This document shows, piece after piece, positions 7,119-14,381 of a DNA stretch of 16,998 nt (its first letter is position 1; each line of letters opens with the position of its first letter). A program made the translations under genes and the position numbers. Where the stretch lies: NCBI GenBank assembly GCA_035542155.1, contig DATKLX010000047.1:1-16998 (forward strand), in the 5' to 3' direction. The DNA comes from DATKLX01 sp035542155. Lineage in GTDB: Bacteria > Chloroflexota > Anaerolineae > Anaerolineales > Anaerolineaceae. Below the pieces are notes generated by a model. That model was given only the letters and a program-made list of their open reading frames with translations, was not told the origin of the DNA and did no database searches.

Positions 7119-9029
7119 CTAATTCTCTTCCAACAGCTTTGCGGCCCAATCAATATCCAGCTCGGCGAGCTTTGCGGGGGTAGGGATGCCGGTCTCGAGG
7201 TCCCATCCTTTGAGGGCGTAGAGGGTACGCATGGCGCGGGCGAAATCCTCGCGGGAGATGCAGCGCCCCGCGAGGGGACCGTTCTCGAGCGGCTCGAAGA
7301 GGCGGGGCGGGAGGGCGTCGTCGGCGGGGGTCAGCCCTTCGCGCAGGTTGAAGATGCGCGCCAGGTTGATCGCCCGCTCGCCGATCTTGAGCAGGTCCGG
7401 GATGGTCACATCCCAGCCGGTAGCGGCCTGGACGGCGGCAACCAGATCGGCGGGGAGCAGATAGGACCGCGGGGCGGGGCCGAAGAAACACATCCCGATG
7501 GTTTTCCCCAGGCTGGTCCAGCTTTCCAGGATCTGGTAGTTGACCGCTTTCTGGTCGCTCAGGTCGAGGGTTGGGAGGGCGACGATGCGGTCGGAGATGG
7601 CCTGGGCGGCTTTCAAGGTGAACGACTCGGGATTGGCCAGTGAAGGGTCGTGGATGGAGACGAGGTGGTCGGCGCCGGTCTCGCAGACCGCGTAGCCCAG
7701 CCCGATGCCGACCTTGCCGCGCGGGTCGTGCATGGCGAGCTCTTCGCCCTTGACCTGGATGGTGTACGCCATCGACCCCTGGCCGATCACTTTGGCAGCG
7801 TGGCGCGATCCATAGGAAAGGAGATCGCCAAAACCTTCGCGGTGGGCGATCAGGTCGACCATCTGGAGCATGGCGGGGATATTGCCGAAGCTAAGCTCGA
7901 TCCCGCCGGTGTCCTGCGGCCCGATCAAGCCGCGCTCGTAGCACTCCATGGCGAAAGCAATGGTGGCGCTGGTGGTGATCGTGTCGAGGGTGTAGCGGTC
8001 GCAGAGCTCGTTAGCCCTGGCGATCGCCTGGATGTCGGCGACGCCGCAGTTGGAGCCAAAACCGGCCACGGTCTCGTACTCAGGGCCGCCGTACTCGACG
8101 CTGACCACGTAGCGGTCGTCTGCTTCCACCTCGCGCTTGCACTGCACGCTGCAGGCAAAGCAGGATCGCCGCCCGGAATAGATCTCGCGGGCATAGCTTT
8201 CCCAGTTGATCGCGTTCTTGCCCTCGAAGACCCCCTGGCGAAAGTTGCGGGTTGGGAGCATCCCCGCGGCGCTCAGGCCGTCGACCAGGCCGAGGGTGCC
8301 CTGCTCGTGCATGCCCCAGGAGATGGGGTTATTTTTTACGTCCTGAGCCAGCTTGCGGCCGAGGGCCTGGAGCGCGGGCGGGTCGAAGGCGAAGTCGGCG
8401 TAACGGCGGCGGCCGCGCACAGCGATGGCCTTGAGGTTTTTGGAGCCCATCACCGCGCCCATCCCGGTGCGGCCGTTGTAGTGGCGCAGCTCGTTGGTGA
8501 TTGCGGCGTAGCGGACGAGGTTTTCGCCGGCCATCCCGATCTGGAGCACGCGGATGAGCTTATCGCCGTGCGCGGCGCGGATGGCGGCCTGGACCTCGGC
8601 GGGCTCTTTGCCCCACAGGTGGTTCGCGTCGCGGATCTCGACGGCCCCATCGGAGATCCACAGGTAGACCGGGCGCGGCGCGCGGCCCCGAATCACAATC
8701 GCCTCGAACCCGGCAAATTTTAGCTCGGGCCCCCAGAACCCACCGGCCTCCGACTCGCCGTACAGGCCGGTCAGGGGCGAGCGGGCGACCGCGGTAAACC
8801 GGGCGGCAGTGGAGATCGGCGCGCCGCAGAGCAGCCCGCTGGAAAAGATGAGCACGTTACCGGGGTCGAGCGGTCCGGCGTGGGCGGGAAACTCGCGGAG
8901 GAGCAAGTATTCCGCCAGGGCTTTCCCACCCGGGTAGAGGCGGTACAGGTCCTCGGGGAACCTCTCAGCCCGGACGGTAGAAGCGGTTAGATCGACATGG
9001 AGCACACTGCCTGGGGTTCCGTATGCCAT
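7119..9029 (-). CDS. aor: Tungsten-type aldehyde:ferredoxin oxidoreductase (AOR family), copy 1
   Basis: A 636-residue cytosolic enzyme that oxidises aldehydes to carboxylic acids, reducing ferredoxin, with a bis-pterin tungsten (or Mo) cofactor and one [4Fe-4S] cluster. Cluster ligands are visible as Cys290-x2-Cys293-x3-Cys297 (SCFACSVQC) and Cys514 (GMCFFGP), matching Pyrococcus furiosus AOR spacing. Pterin-contact regions include RFTAVARSPLTGLYGESEAGG near 77-97 (trimmed here), NGRTGMGAVMGSKNLKAI (185-202), a DxxxLDT motif at 344-350 and ETGADHLVSIHDP (450-462). Full length. A weak AGGCGG six bases upstream serves as Shine-Dalgarno. It is the last of four minus-strand genes, 70 bases after the aminotransferase with a GC hairpin between. 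Substrate not readable; context suggests an amino-acid-derived semialdehyde. Confidence 0.94.
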   Translation of the reverse strand: MAYGTPGSVLHVDLTASTVRAERFPEDLYRLYPGGKALAEYLLLREFPAHAGPLDPGNVLIFSSGLLCGAPISTAARFTAVARSPLTGLYGESEAGGFWGPELKFAGFEAIVIRGRAPRPVYLWISDGAVEIRDANHLWGKEPAEVQAAIRAAHGDKLIRVLQIGMAGENLVRYAAITNELRHYNGRTGMGAVMGSKNLKAIAVRGRRRYADFAFDPPALQALGRKLAQDVKNNPISWGMHEQGTLGLVDGLSAAGMLPTRNFRQGVFEGKNAINWESYAREIYSGRRSCFACSVQCKREVEADDRYVVSVEYGGPEYETVAGFGSNCGVADIQAIARANELCDRYTLDTITTSATIAFAMECYERGLIGPQDTGGIELSFGNIPAMLQMVDLIAHREGFGDLLSYGSRHAAKVIGQGSMAYTIQVKGEELAMHDPRGKVGIGLGYAVCETGADHLVSIHDPSLANPESFTLKAAQAISDRIVALPTLDLSDQKAVNYQILESWTSLGKTIGMCFFGPAPRSYLLPADLVAAVQAATGWDVTIPDLLKIGERAINLARIFNLREGLTPADDALPPRLFEPLENGPLAGRCISREDFARAMRTLYALKGWDLETGIPTPAKLAELDIDWAAKLLEEN

Positions 9030-9049
9030 AGACGCCGCCTGGTTGAACT

Positions 9050-9087
9050 GGGCCCGGGCAGACGACCGGCGTTGTCTGCCCGGGCCC
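9050..9087. terminator. 14-bp perfect hairpin between aminotransferase and AOR genes
   Basis: GGGCCCGGGCAGAC (9050-9063) pairs fully with GTCTGCCCGGGCCC (9074-9087) around a 10-base loop. No T-run follows on either strand. It fills most of the 70-base gap, so it is either a U-less terminator or an RNA element that uncouples expression of the two genes. Confidence 0.6.
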
Positions 9088-9099
9088 CGGATGGTAGGG

Positions 9100-10389
9100 T
9101 TACGGTTGGAGCGCTTCCTGCAGGCTGTCCTCGAAGATTTCGAGCGCCTGGTTGATCTGCGTTTCGGAAACGATCAGGGGCGGGATCCAGCGGATGGTGT
9201 TATCCCATGGGCCGCAGGTAAGGAGCATCAGGCCGCGATCGAGGCAGGCGTGAGCGACCGACTTGGCAGTGGCTTTGTCGGGCTTGCGGGTAGAGGTGCG
9301 GAACTCGACGCCGACCATCAGGCCCAGGCCGCGCACGTCGCCGATGGCGGGGAAGCGCTCCTGGAGGTGGCCGAGGCCGGCCGCGAGCTGCGCTCCGCGG
9401 CTCACGGCGTTTTCAAGCATCCGCTCTTCGCGTATGGCGGCGATGGTGGCAACCGCCGCGGCGGCGGCGACCGCATTGCCGCCGTACGTGCCGCCGTGCG
9501 AGCCTGGGACCCATTTCTTCATCAGCTCCAGGTGGCTGAACACGCCGGAGATGGGCAGGCCGGAGCCAATCCCCTTGGCCACGGTCATGATGTCGGGCCG
9601 GAGGTCGAAGTGCTCGAGGGCAAACCAGCGCCCGGTGCGGCCAAAACCAGATTGGATCTCATCGGCGATGAGGAGGATGTTGTTGCGGTCGCACAGCTCG
9701 CGCAAGGATTTGAGGAAGCGCGCTGGCGGGACGACGTAGCCGCCTTCGCCCATGACCGGCTCGATGAGCACCGCGGCGGTCTCGGAGGGAGCGCTCTGGG
9801 TGAGGAGGAGGAACTCGAGCTCCTCGAGGCAGAAATCGGTGGTCTGGTCTTCGCTCCAACCGTAGCGGTAGGCGTAGGGGTAGGGGGCGACGAAGACGCC
9901 GGATGGGGTGGGAGAATAGCCGGCGCGGTAGACCGTCTTGGAGGTGGTCAGGGCCATGGTGCCGGAAGTGCGCCCGTGGAAAGAGCCCTGGAAAACGATG
10001 ATATTGGGGCGGCCGGTGGCGTGGCGGGCCAGCTTGACCGCCCCTTCGACCGCCTCGGCGCCGGAATTGCTGAAAAAGAACCCGTCGATAGTCTCGGGGA
10101 CAATCGGGCGCAGAGCGCGGACCAGCTCGAGCAGCGGCTGGTGGAGGATGATGTTCGCCTGCCCATGGAGGAGCAGGCCGGCCTGCTCGCGGATGGCCTG
10201 GACGACCCTGGGGTGGCAGTGGCCGGTATTGGTCACCCCGATCCCGCAGGTGAAATCGAGGTAAGGCCGGCCGGCCAGGTCGTAGACGTAGGCGCCTTCG
10301 GCTCGGCTGGCGATGATGTCGGTGTAGTGGGTCCAAACCGGAGACAGATTGGGGAGCACATCCTGGTACTCATCGACTGGGGTTGCCAT
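9100..10389 (-). CDS. Class III PLP-dependent aminotransferase (GABA / putrescine / ornithine type)
   Basis: A 429-residue fold-type I enzyme that transfers an amino group, usually the omega-amine of compounds such as GABA, putrescine, ornithine or lysine, to a 2-oxo acid, leaving a semialdehyde. Motifs: SNSGAEAVEGAVKLAR (107-122) for phosphate and cofactor binding, FHGRTSGTMALT (137-148), LIEPVMGEGGY (208-218), the Asp243 motif IADEIQSGFGRTG (241-253), PLP lysine Lys272 in DIMTVAKGIGSGLP, and GGTYGGN (299-305). Complete length for the family. A strong AGGAGG lies 4 bases before the ATG. The semialdehyde product would be a natural substrate for the AOR encoded just downstream. The exact donor cannot be decided from sequence. 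Confidence 0.92.
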   Translation of the reverse strand: MATPVDEYQDVLPNLSPVWTHYTDIIASRAEGAYVYDLAGRPYLDFTCGIGVTNTGHCHPRVVQAIREQAGLLLHGQANIILHQPLLELVRALRPIVPETIDGFFFSNSGAEAVEGAVKLARHATGRPNIIVFQGSFHGRTSGTMALTTSKTVYRAGYSPTPSGVFVAPYPYAYRYGWSEDQTTDFCLEELEFLLLTQSAPSETAAVLIEPVMGEGGYVVPPARFLKSLRELCDRNNILLIADEIQSGFGRTGRWFALEHFDLRPDIMTVAKGIGSGLPISGVFSHLELMKKWVPGSHGGTYGGNAVAAAAAVATIAAIREERMLENAVSRGAQLAAGLGHLQERFPAIGDVRGLGLMVGVEFRTSTRKPDKATAKSVAHACLDRGLMLLTCGPWDNTIRWIPPLIVSETQINQALEIFEDSLQEALQP

Positions 10390-10420
10390 ATATCCTCCTG
10401 AGCGATCGGCTCACATACCA

Positions 10421-10451
10421 GACCCTAAGGGTTTCCAAAACCCTTAGGGTC
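10421..10451. terminator. 14-bp perfect hairpin between permease and aminotransferase genes
   Basis: GACCCTAAGGGTTT (10421-10434) and AAACCCTTAGGGTC (10438-10451) pair perfectly around a 3-base loop. The plus-strand side continues CTTCTTTCT, giving a pyrimidine-rich tail; the minus-strand side has no T-run. It sits in the 91-base gap inside an otherwise co-directional gene set. Confidence 0.65.
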
Positions 10452-10480
10452 TTCTTTCTATCACTATACTACAAAATGGA

Positions 10481-12097
10481 TCAGTCGGCGGCCATGGCGA
10501 CCGGAGCCGCCTCGGCTTCCTCTGCATCCCCGCTCTTGAAGGGGTCGACGTCGGGGACGCCGGGCTTGACCAGCTTGAGGATGGGGAAGTAGAGGATCGC
10601 GCCGATGACCATCGCCGCCAGGGCAAGCCAGATCGAATTGAGGCCCTCTTCGGTCACCTGGCTGTAGATGGCCAGACCGATGATGAAAGCAGGCGCGAGA
10701 GTGACCAGGGTCAGGCCAAGGTACCCACCGGGCACCTTCTTACGCTCCAGGTCGGGGCGCTTGAAGCGCAGCGCCCAGAGGGCGAGGAACTCGGCCAGCA
10801 GGACGAGCATGTTAAGGAAGACATCAACCACGACCAGGAAGGAGAAGGCCTGCAGCGAGAAAATTGAGAAGATCACTCCGCAGAGGATGATCGCGACCCA
10901 GGGCGTGCCGAATATGGGATGGACCTTGACCAGGAAGGTGGGCATCATCCCATCCTCGGCCATGGCAAACGGCACGCGCGTCCCTCCCAGGCCGTTGCCG
11001 ATGAACAGGCCGATCATGCTCAGGACGGCAGCGAGGGTAACCGAAAGGCCGAGGATTCTGGCCAGCGGGCTGTTCGGATCGCCGGTCGCCTTGGTCCCGA
11101 CAGCGTGGGCGATGTCGGGGAACTCCCAGCCCACCGAAGAGGTCGGGTCGACGCCCCAGGAGTTCAGCGTGGCCTCATCAACGCCCTGGTCAGCCATCAC
11201 CGGCCCGATCCCGGCGCCTTCCTCGGCTTCTTCCTGGCCCCAGACCAGGTAGCGGCCGTCTTCCCCGGCGCCTCCGTAGAGCCCGGCGACGGTAGGGATG
11301 GCATAGGTGGCGATGGTGGCGATGAGGACGAGAACCATGGCGAGCGGGTAGGTTCGCTTGGGGTTGACGATCTCATCCCCGGCGGCGGTGGGAAGCTCCC
11401 AGCCCATAAAGTTCCACATGACGATGAACAGGCCCGTGCTCAACGCGCCGGTCAGGTCCTGGCCTTCGGGCATGAATGGAAGCTGGGCAGTGGTGCCGCC
11501 CTTGATCCAGTTATAGACTCCGACGATGGACATGGCCACCAGGGGGAGCATCATGATCACCCCCAGCCAGTTGGTGACCAATCCGGCGAGGCGCGCGCCG
11601 CGCAGGTTGAGATAGGAGATCCCCCAGATAAGGACCAGGGCGACAATCCAGGAGAGGACCCAGGCCGGGACGTCGACCCCGCCGATGGTGGCGCCGTTGC
11701 GCAGCGCGGGGATGAAGAAGCCCAGGTAGTAGGCGGCGAGCACGGGATAGATGGACACGTCTACCCAGGCGACCACCCAGTTCATCCAGCCGGCCATAAA
11801 GGCCGGGAAGCGCCCGAAGGCCTGCTTGATCCAGTGGTAATATCCACCTTCCCCGGGCATCATCGAGTTCATCTCGCGCACCATCAGCATGTTGGGGATG
11901 CTGAAGAGCAGCGGGGTGATCAAGAAGAGAACCAGAGTCAGCCCGGGGCCCGAATAGCCTACCAGCGGCTCAACGCCAAAGGAACCGCCGCAGACCGTGA
12001 AATAAATCAGGCCGAACAGGGGCAGGAGAGTCAGCTCGCGCTTGAGCTTTTTGGTCTCCTGCTGGATGTCTTTTTGCTTGACGACGGCCTCAGCCAT
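10481..12097 (-). CDS. APC-superfamily amino acid / polyamine permease
   Basis: A 538-residue cytoplasmic-membrane secondary transporter with about twelve helices. The first helix carries the unwound LIYFTVCGGSFGVEPLVGYSG (30-50, abridged), where APC carriers bind substrate. The conserved LVREMNSMMPGEGGYYHWI-like segment (71-90) between helices 2 and 3 and NFMGWELPTAAGDEIVNP (229-246) in and after helix 6 are typical. The N-terminal third resembles the polyamine:proton symporter / LAT-type branch more than classic amino acid antiporters (from memory, not computed). An acidic hydrophilic insert (about 274-340) separates helices 7 and 8. AGGGAGGG lies 4-5 bases before the ATG. It is the second gene of the four-gene set; the likely cargo is what the flanking aminotransferase and dehydrogenase act on. 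Confidence 0.9.
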   Translation of the reverse strand: MAEAVVKQKDIQQETKKLKRELTLLPLFGLIYFTVCGGSFGVEPLVGYSGPGLTLVLFLITPLLFSIPNMLMVREMNSMMPGEGGYYHWIKQAFGRFPAFMAGWMNWVVAWVDVSIYPVLAAYYLGFFIPALRNGATIGGVDVPAWVLSWIVALVLIWGISYLNLRGARLAGLVTNWLGVIMMLPLVAMSIVGVYNWIKGGTTAQLPFMPEGQDLTGALSTGLFIVMWNFMGWELPTAAGDEIVNPKRTYPLAMVLVLIATIATYAIPTVAGLYGGAGEDGRYLVWGQEEAEEGAGIGPVMADQGVDEATLNSWGVDPTSSVGWEFPDIAHAVGTKATGDPNSPLARILGLSVTLAAVLSMIGLFIGNGLGGTRVPFAMAEDGMMPTFLVKVHPIFGTPWVAIILCGVIFSIFSLQAFSFLVVVDVFLNMLVLLAEFLALWALRFKRPDLERKKVPGGYLGLTLVTLAPAFIIGLAIYSQVTEEGLNSIWLALAAMVIGAILYFPILKLVKPGVPDVDPFKSGDAEEAEAAPVAMAAD

Positions 12098-12123
12098 AAA
12101 TCCCTCCCTTCGATTGGTGAAAC

Positions 12124-12159
12124 GGACCCGCAGACAACCCCCCGGCGATCCGCGGGTCC
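12124..12159. terminator. Hairpin between dehydrogenase and permease genes
   Basis: GGACCCGC (12124-12131) pairs with GCGGGTCC (12152-12159) around a 20-base GC-rich loop. No T-run follows on the minus strand. It lies in the 75-base gap between two co-directional genes, as do the two other hairpins of this gene set. Confidence 0.5.
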
Positions 12160-12172
12160 TTATAGAAACGGC

Positions 12173-13378
12173 TTACATTTCTTTGATCCCATACGGAAAG
12201 CCGTATGTGGCCATGCGGTCCATAAACGGCAGGGGGTTAAAAGATTCAGGGCCGAGCACACCCGCGCCCTGCCAGATGCCTTTGGCGATCAGCTCGAAGC
12301 CGATCACGGGGTTGAAGCCGGTCTGGGCGACCACGGCCTGGCAGCCAAATTGATCCATGCACTCCTGGTTGTCGGCTACCTGGTAGAGATAGACCTGGCG
12401 CGACTTGCCGTCCTTGGTCCCCTTGACCCAGGTGCCGGCGCAGGTCTTGCCGAACATGTGGTCGCCGAGGTGAGCCGGGTCGGGCAGGCAGGCGGCCACG
12501 ACGTCGCGCGGGGCCACCCAGACGCCCTTGACGCAGATCGGCTCTTTGTTATCCAGGCCGAGCATTTTGATCGTCTTCAAGACGCGGATAAAATCATCTC
12601 CCAGGCCGTATTTGAAGGTGACCCGTTTGGTCTTGACCCAGCGTGGGACGAGGAGGACTTCCTCGTGCTCGACGTTGACGCACTCCACATTGCCGATCCC
12701 TTCCGGGAACTCGAAGACCTCCGGCTCGGAGAAGGGGGCGGTGGTGTACCAACCCTTTTCTTTCTCCCAGATCACCGGCGGGTTGAGGCATTCTTCGATT
12801 GTAGTCCAGATGGAGAAATTGGGGGCGAACTCGTAGCCGCGCACCTCGAGATTGGCCCCATCGCGGATGCCGACCTCCTCGATCTCGTCGAAGAGATGAT
12901 CCTGGGCATAGCGGGCAAAGATATCGGCCATGCCTGGCTCCACGCCCAGGCCCACCAGAGCGAGCAGGCCCTTTTTCTCCCAGTCGCTGGACCTGGCAAA
13001 CTGGAGATCTCCAAGCTTGAGACCGGTCTGGTGGAAGGGGTCGCTCTCATTCGGCTCGGAGAGGGACATGGCCATATCCATGTAATGGCATCCAGCAGCA
13101 TAGGCGGCGTCGAAGATAGGCATGTTGTACACCGGGTCGCAGGCGTTCATGATCAGATCAACCTCGTACTTGCGGGCCAGGTCTTCGACCATGCCCTGTT
13201 TGGAGGCGTCGACCCATTCGGCGGGGAAACGCTCCTTATCGCCCAGGCGCTGCTGGACTTCCTGAGCGCGGGCAAGGTTGTAATCGGCCAGGACCATGCG
13301 CTCCAGCCAAGGACGTGGCTTGGAGATCACCGCAATCGCTTCGCCAACGCCTCCCACCCCTACGAGCAAGATTTTCAT
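12173..13378 (-). CDS. Saccharopine / carboxynorspermidine dehydrogenase-family oxidoreductase
   Basis: A 401-residue NAD(P)-dependent oxidoreductase of the COG1748 family. The Rossmann start is LLVGVGGVGEAIA (4-16), followed by VLADYN (29-34), the acidic end of beta-2. The catalytic half has GLGVEPGMADIFARYAQDHL (143-162), the family's P-G-M loop, and TCAGTWVKGTKDGKSRQVYL (312-331). From memory these segments and the end (GVLGPESFNPLPFMDRM) align better with carboxynorspermidine dehydrogenase than with lysine 6-dehydrogenase or classic saccharopine dehydrogenase, but no decarboxylase partner is in the window. It could form or cleave a C-N bond between an amine and a semialdehyde. An AGGAG about 6 bases upstream sets the start. 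First gene of the four-gene set, near the Lrp-type regulator. Confidence 0.85.
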   Translation of the reverse strand: MKILLVGVGGVGEAIAVISKPRPWLERMVLADYNLARAQEVQQRLGDKERFPAEWVDASKQGMVEDLARKYEVDLIMNACDPVYNMPIFDAAYAAGCHYMDMAMSLSEPNESDPFHQTGLKLGDLQFARSSDWEKKGLLALVGLGVEPGMADIFARYAQDHLFDEIEEVGIRDGANLEVRGYEFAPNFSIWTTIEECLNPPVIWEKEKGWYTTAPFSEPEVFEFPEGIGNVECVNVEHEEVLLVPRWVKTKRVTFKYGLGDDFIRVLKTIKMLGLDNKEPICVKGVWVAPRDVVAACLPDPAHLGDHMFGKTCAGTWVKGTKDGKSRQVYLYQVADNQECMDQFGCQAVVAQTGFNPVIGFELIAKGIWQGAGVLGPESFNPLPFMDRMATYGFPYGIKEM

Positions 13379-13586
13379 AAAAAACTCCTTTCGTTAGCTA
13401 ATGAATGGAAAAGCAAATGCTCCTGAAAACACCCAGTCATGTCATTAGGAGGAGGATCGGCATGGTGCTCGTCCAGAGGGAAAGGCATCCATATCCGACC
13501 CGACGTGGCTAACTCCCAGACAAACAAGGAAGAGGTGCTTTGTTAGGAAGTGCCTTGTTCCACTTATGCTATGCTTGGTGGGCTTG
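13379..13586. other. Intergenic leader region of the dehydrogenase operon
   Basis: No gene seen. On the minus strand this is the presumed promoter and leader of the dehydrogenase gene. A partial direct repeat is visible (GTGCTTTGTT at about 13535 and GTGCCTTGTT at about 13551), but no convincing -35/-10 pair could be placed. Confidence 0.4.
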
Positions 13587-13690
13587 GAGATTGCTTTGCC
13601 CGCCCTGGGCCCTTAGGTCCGTGGAAATCAATAGCATTTCCCTTTACAGACCCAGGACTTAAGGGGAAAAGCACCAGTCTCGCAATGACA
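13587..13690. repeat. MITE/REP-like intergenic element with internal hairpin
   Basis: The element begins GAGATTGCTTTGCC (13587) and ends CTCGCAATGACA (13690). On the other strand this reads TGTCATTGCGAG ... AAGCAATCTC, an end pair that I recall from intergenic repeats in many bacterial genomes. Inside, CCCTTAGGTCC (13610-13620) and GGACTTAAGGG (13655-13665) pair with one mismatch, enclosing a second stem GGAAAT/ATTTCC (13623-13628 and 13636-13641). It lies just beyond the 3' end of the regulator gene and may also stop its transcript. Confidence 0.45.
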
Positions 13691-13712
13691 TGAACATGGC
13701 AACTTTGCATGG

Positions 13713-14192
13713 TTATTCTTTCTTAATCACGGTCTCAGGGATACGCCAGTGGGCATCGTCTTTCACGATCAGGGGAACGATTGAGGTGGTCGTCCGACGG
13801 ATCCCGGAAAGGCGCCCGATGGTCTCGGTGACGAACTGGTAGAGGTGGCGGTTGTCGCGGGCGACGATCTGTACGCTGATACTGTGTTCGCCGGTCGAAC
13901 AAGCCACATAGGTGACGTTGTCGTATCTGGCCATTAGATCGGCCAGCTCGAGCACGCGGCTGGGATCCACCTCGAGGAAGACGTCGGCGATGACCGGGAA
14001 GCCGATCTTCTGCGGATCGACGATCGCGCTGATCGCGATCACGCCGGTCTGGATCAGGCGGTTGAGCCTGTAGCGGACCGCTCGCTCGGTCGCGCCTTCA
14101 ATCCGGCGTGCCATCTCCTTGCTGGACATGCGCCCATCCGTGGTCAGCAGGTCGACAATCTGCTTATCCAGTCGATCGAGCTTTATTGCCAT
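13713..14192 (-). CDS. Lrp/AsnC-family transcriptional regulator
   Basis: A 159-residue DNA-binding regulator, start at 14192 chosen because GGAGG lies 7 bases upstream; an in-frame ATG at 14216 has no such site. The N-terminal winged helix-turn-helix runs from about 7 to 55 (LDKQIVDLLTTDGRMSSKEM, then TERAVRYRLNRLIQTGVI), and the C-terminal RAM ligand-binding domain from about 68 to 145 (ADVFLEVDP, YVACSTGEHSISVQIV, TTSIVPLIVK). Members bind an amino acid and assemble into dimers to octamers on DNA. It is divergent from AOR copy 2 across a 189-base AT-rich gap and lies just upstream of the dehydrogenase operon, so it probably regulates both and itself. Confidence 0.93.
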   Translation of the reverse strand: MAIKLDRLDKQIVDLLTTDGRMSSKEMARRIEGATERAVRYRLNRLIQTGVIAISAIVDPQKIGFPVIADVFLEVDPSRVLELADLMARYDNVTYVACSTGEHSISVQIVARDNRHLYQFVTETIGRLSGIRRTTTSIVPLIVKDDAHWRIPETVIKKE

Positions 14193-14260
14193 GAATTTGC
14201 CTCCGTCGATATTCATAGTTTAATCCATACGCTGTTATTAAACAACAACTAATTTCTATA

Positions 14261-14281
14261 AATTGTCGTTTATATACAATT
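14261..14281. promoter_or_regulatory. Candidate Lrp/AsnC operator
   Basis: AATTGT (14261-14266) and ACAATT (14276-14281) form an inverted repeat with a 9-base AT-rich spacer. It lies in the divergent gap between the regulator and AOR copy 2, about 50 bases upstream of the predicted -10 of the AOR gene. AT-rich dyads of this size are typical for Lrp/AsnC proteins. Binding is inferred only. Confidence 0.45.
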
Positions 14282-14329
14282 CTTAGTATATTTTAAGGTT
14301 TTCCCTACACTTTTTGCTGATTAAATCAC

Positions 14330-14335
14330 TATAAT
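14330..14335 (+). promoter_or_regulatory. -10 box of the AOR copy 2 promoter
   Basis: A perfect TATAAT about 50 bases before the ATG at 14382 would start transcription near 14342 and leave a ~40-base leader containing the Shine-Dalgarno. The -35 position (about 14307-14312, ACACTT) matches consensus poorly, as expected if an activator such as the divergent regulator is needed. Confidence 0.5.
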
Positions 14336-14381
14336 AATGGGTAACTACCAACGCATCGGAATTCTGAAAAAGGAGTGGACT

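Noticed and set aside
7650..8723. 357-codon plus-strand open frame inside AOR copy 1
   Set aside because: Antisense shadow of a gene with all four cluster cysteines; low-complexity product.
9043..10401. 452-codon plus-strand open frame opposite the aminotransferase
   Set aside because: Same antisense effect; the minus strand carries the PLP lysine and all class III motifs.
10919..13426. 835-codon plus-strand open frame opposite the permease and dehydrogenase genes
   Set aside because: It is the antisense of two genes with clear family motifs and good ribosome binding sites. Its translation is Asp/Gly/His-rich with no motifs, as expected for a shadow in GC-rich DNA.
13520..13560. Near-repeat GTGCTTTGTT / GTGCCTTGTT as a CRISPR or operator array
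   Set aside because: Only two short imperfect copies without regular spacing or further units.
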